DNA of 39,401 bases from assembly GCA_025934835.1 (NCBI GenBank), contig JAICWL010000024.1:1-39401 (forward strand), given 5' to 3'. Made by a program: the position numbers and the translations under genes. The notes under the pieces are model-generated. The model had not been told where the DNA came from. It searched no databases and saw only the letters and a list, made by a program, of their open reading frames with translations. Numbering within the stretch: the first letter of the stretch is position 1; every line of letters starts with the position of its first letter. Origin of the DNA: Fimbriimonadaceae bacterium. Lineage in GTDB: Bacteria > Armatimonadota > Fimbriimonadia > Fimbriimonadales > Fimbriimonadaceae. This document shows positions 39,329 through 39,401 of this stretch, piece by piece.

Positions 39329-39356
39329 CCGAACGCGGCTTAGGGTCGGCGTTCGG
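39329..39356. repeat. Hairpin upstream of the tuf promoter
   Basis: CCGAACGC (39329-39336) pairs with GCGTTCGG (39349-39356) across a 12-nt loop. It may be the 3' end of a gene beyond the right edge. I see no tRNA or coding gene in 39240-39401. Confidence 0.35.
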
Positions 39357-39401
39357 AGGCGCCGCTCGCAGTCTTGCCATTGGTACAGTGGGCAGGACAT
39401 A

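Noticed and set aside
39111-39401. tRNA gene upstream of tuf
   Set aside because: No cloverleaf or T-loop motif is found; only a hairpin and a candidate promoter are visible.

Overview
This looks like a chromosomal segment of a GC-rich free-living bacterium. Two PEP-CTERM exported proteins, many secreted peptidases, tight gene packing and ordinary housekeeping genes would fit Armatimonadota (Fimbriimonadia-like). That placement is an inference from gene content only; no rRNA gene is present.

Layout. 1-3311: left edge of a type I-E CRISPR-Cas operon (start of cas8e/casA, complete cas3) with an AT-rich upstream region. 3312-10929: a minus-strand block with a PEP-CTERM protein, a tandem S41 peptidase pair (one with an intact catalytic dyad, one apparently dead), and a HEAT-repeat protein / MTA phosphorylase / solute-binding lipoprotein run with 1-nt gaps. 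11007-16282: plus-strand S9 peptidase, RidA, and a two-gene cassette whose second member resembles cyanobacterial acyl-ACP reductase. 16341-25471: HrcA, a gluzincin peptidase with a GH20 hexosaminidase, NadA, ArgH, and an amidotransferase/thioesterase pair. 25461-31832: histidine kinase, LON-domain protein, a secreted/membrane pair, a PfkB kinase, an L,D-transpeptidase, a small acidic protein and a UDP-glucuronate decarboxylase-like enzyme. Several convergent neighbours overlap at their 3' ends. 31915-33480: ahcY under a clear SAH riboswitch. 33521-37379: two diverged copies of a small exported cassette flanking a second PEP-CTERM gene. 37471-39401: rpsJ and tuf, each followed by its own intrinsic terminator.

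How the parts relate. AhcY (with its SAH riboswitch) and MTA phosphorylase both recycle by-products of S-adenosylmethionine. The exported S9, S41 and gluzincin peptidases and the GH20 enzyme suggest a saprophytic, polymer-degrading life. The least explained part is the duplicated cassette: promoter, small exported protein, 14-17-codon micro-ORF, PepSY-like exported protein, hairpin. Its two copies are nearly identical at both ends and diverged in the middle. Their shared C-terminal protein segment is held constant despite many silent changes, and their terminal hairpins differ by a compensatory base pair.
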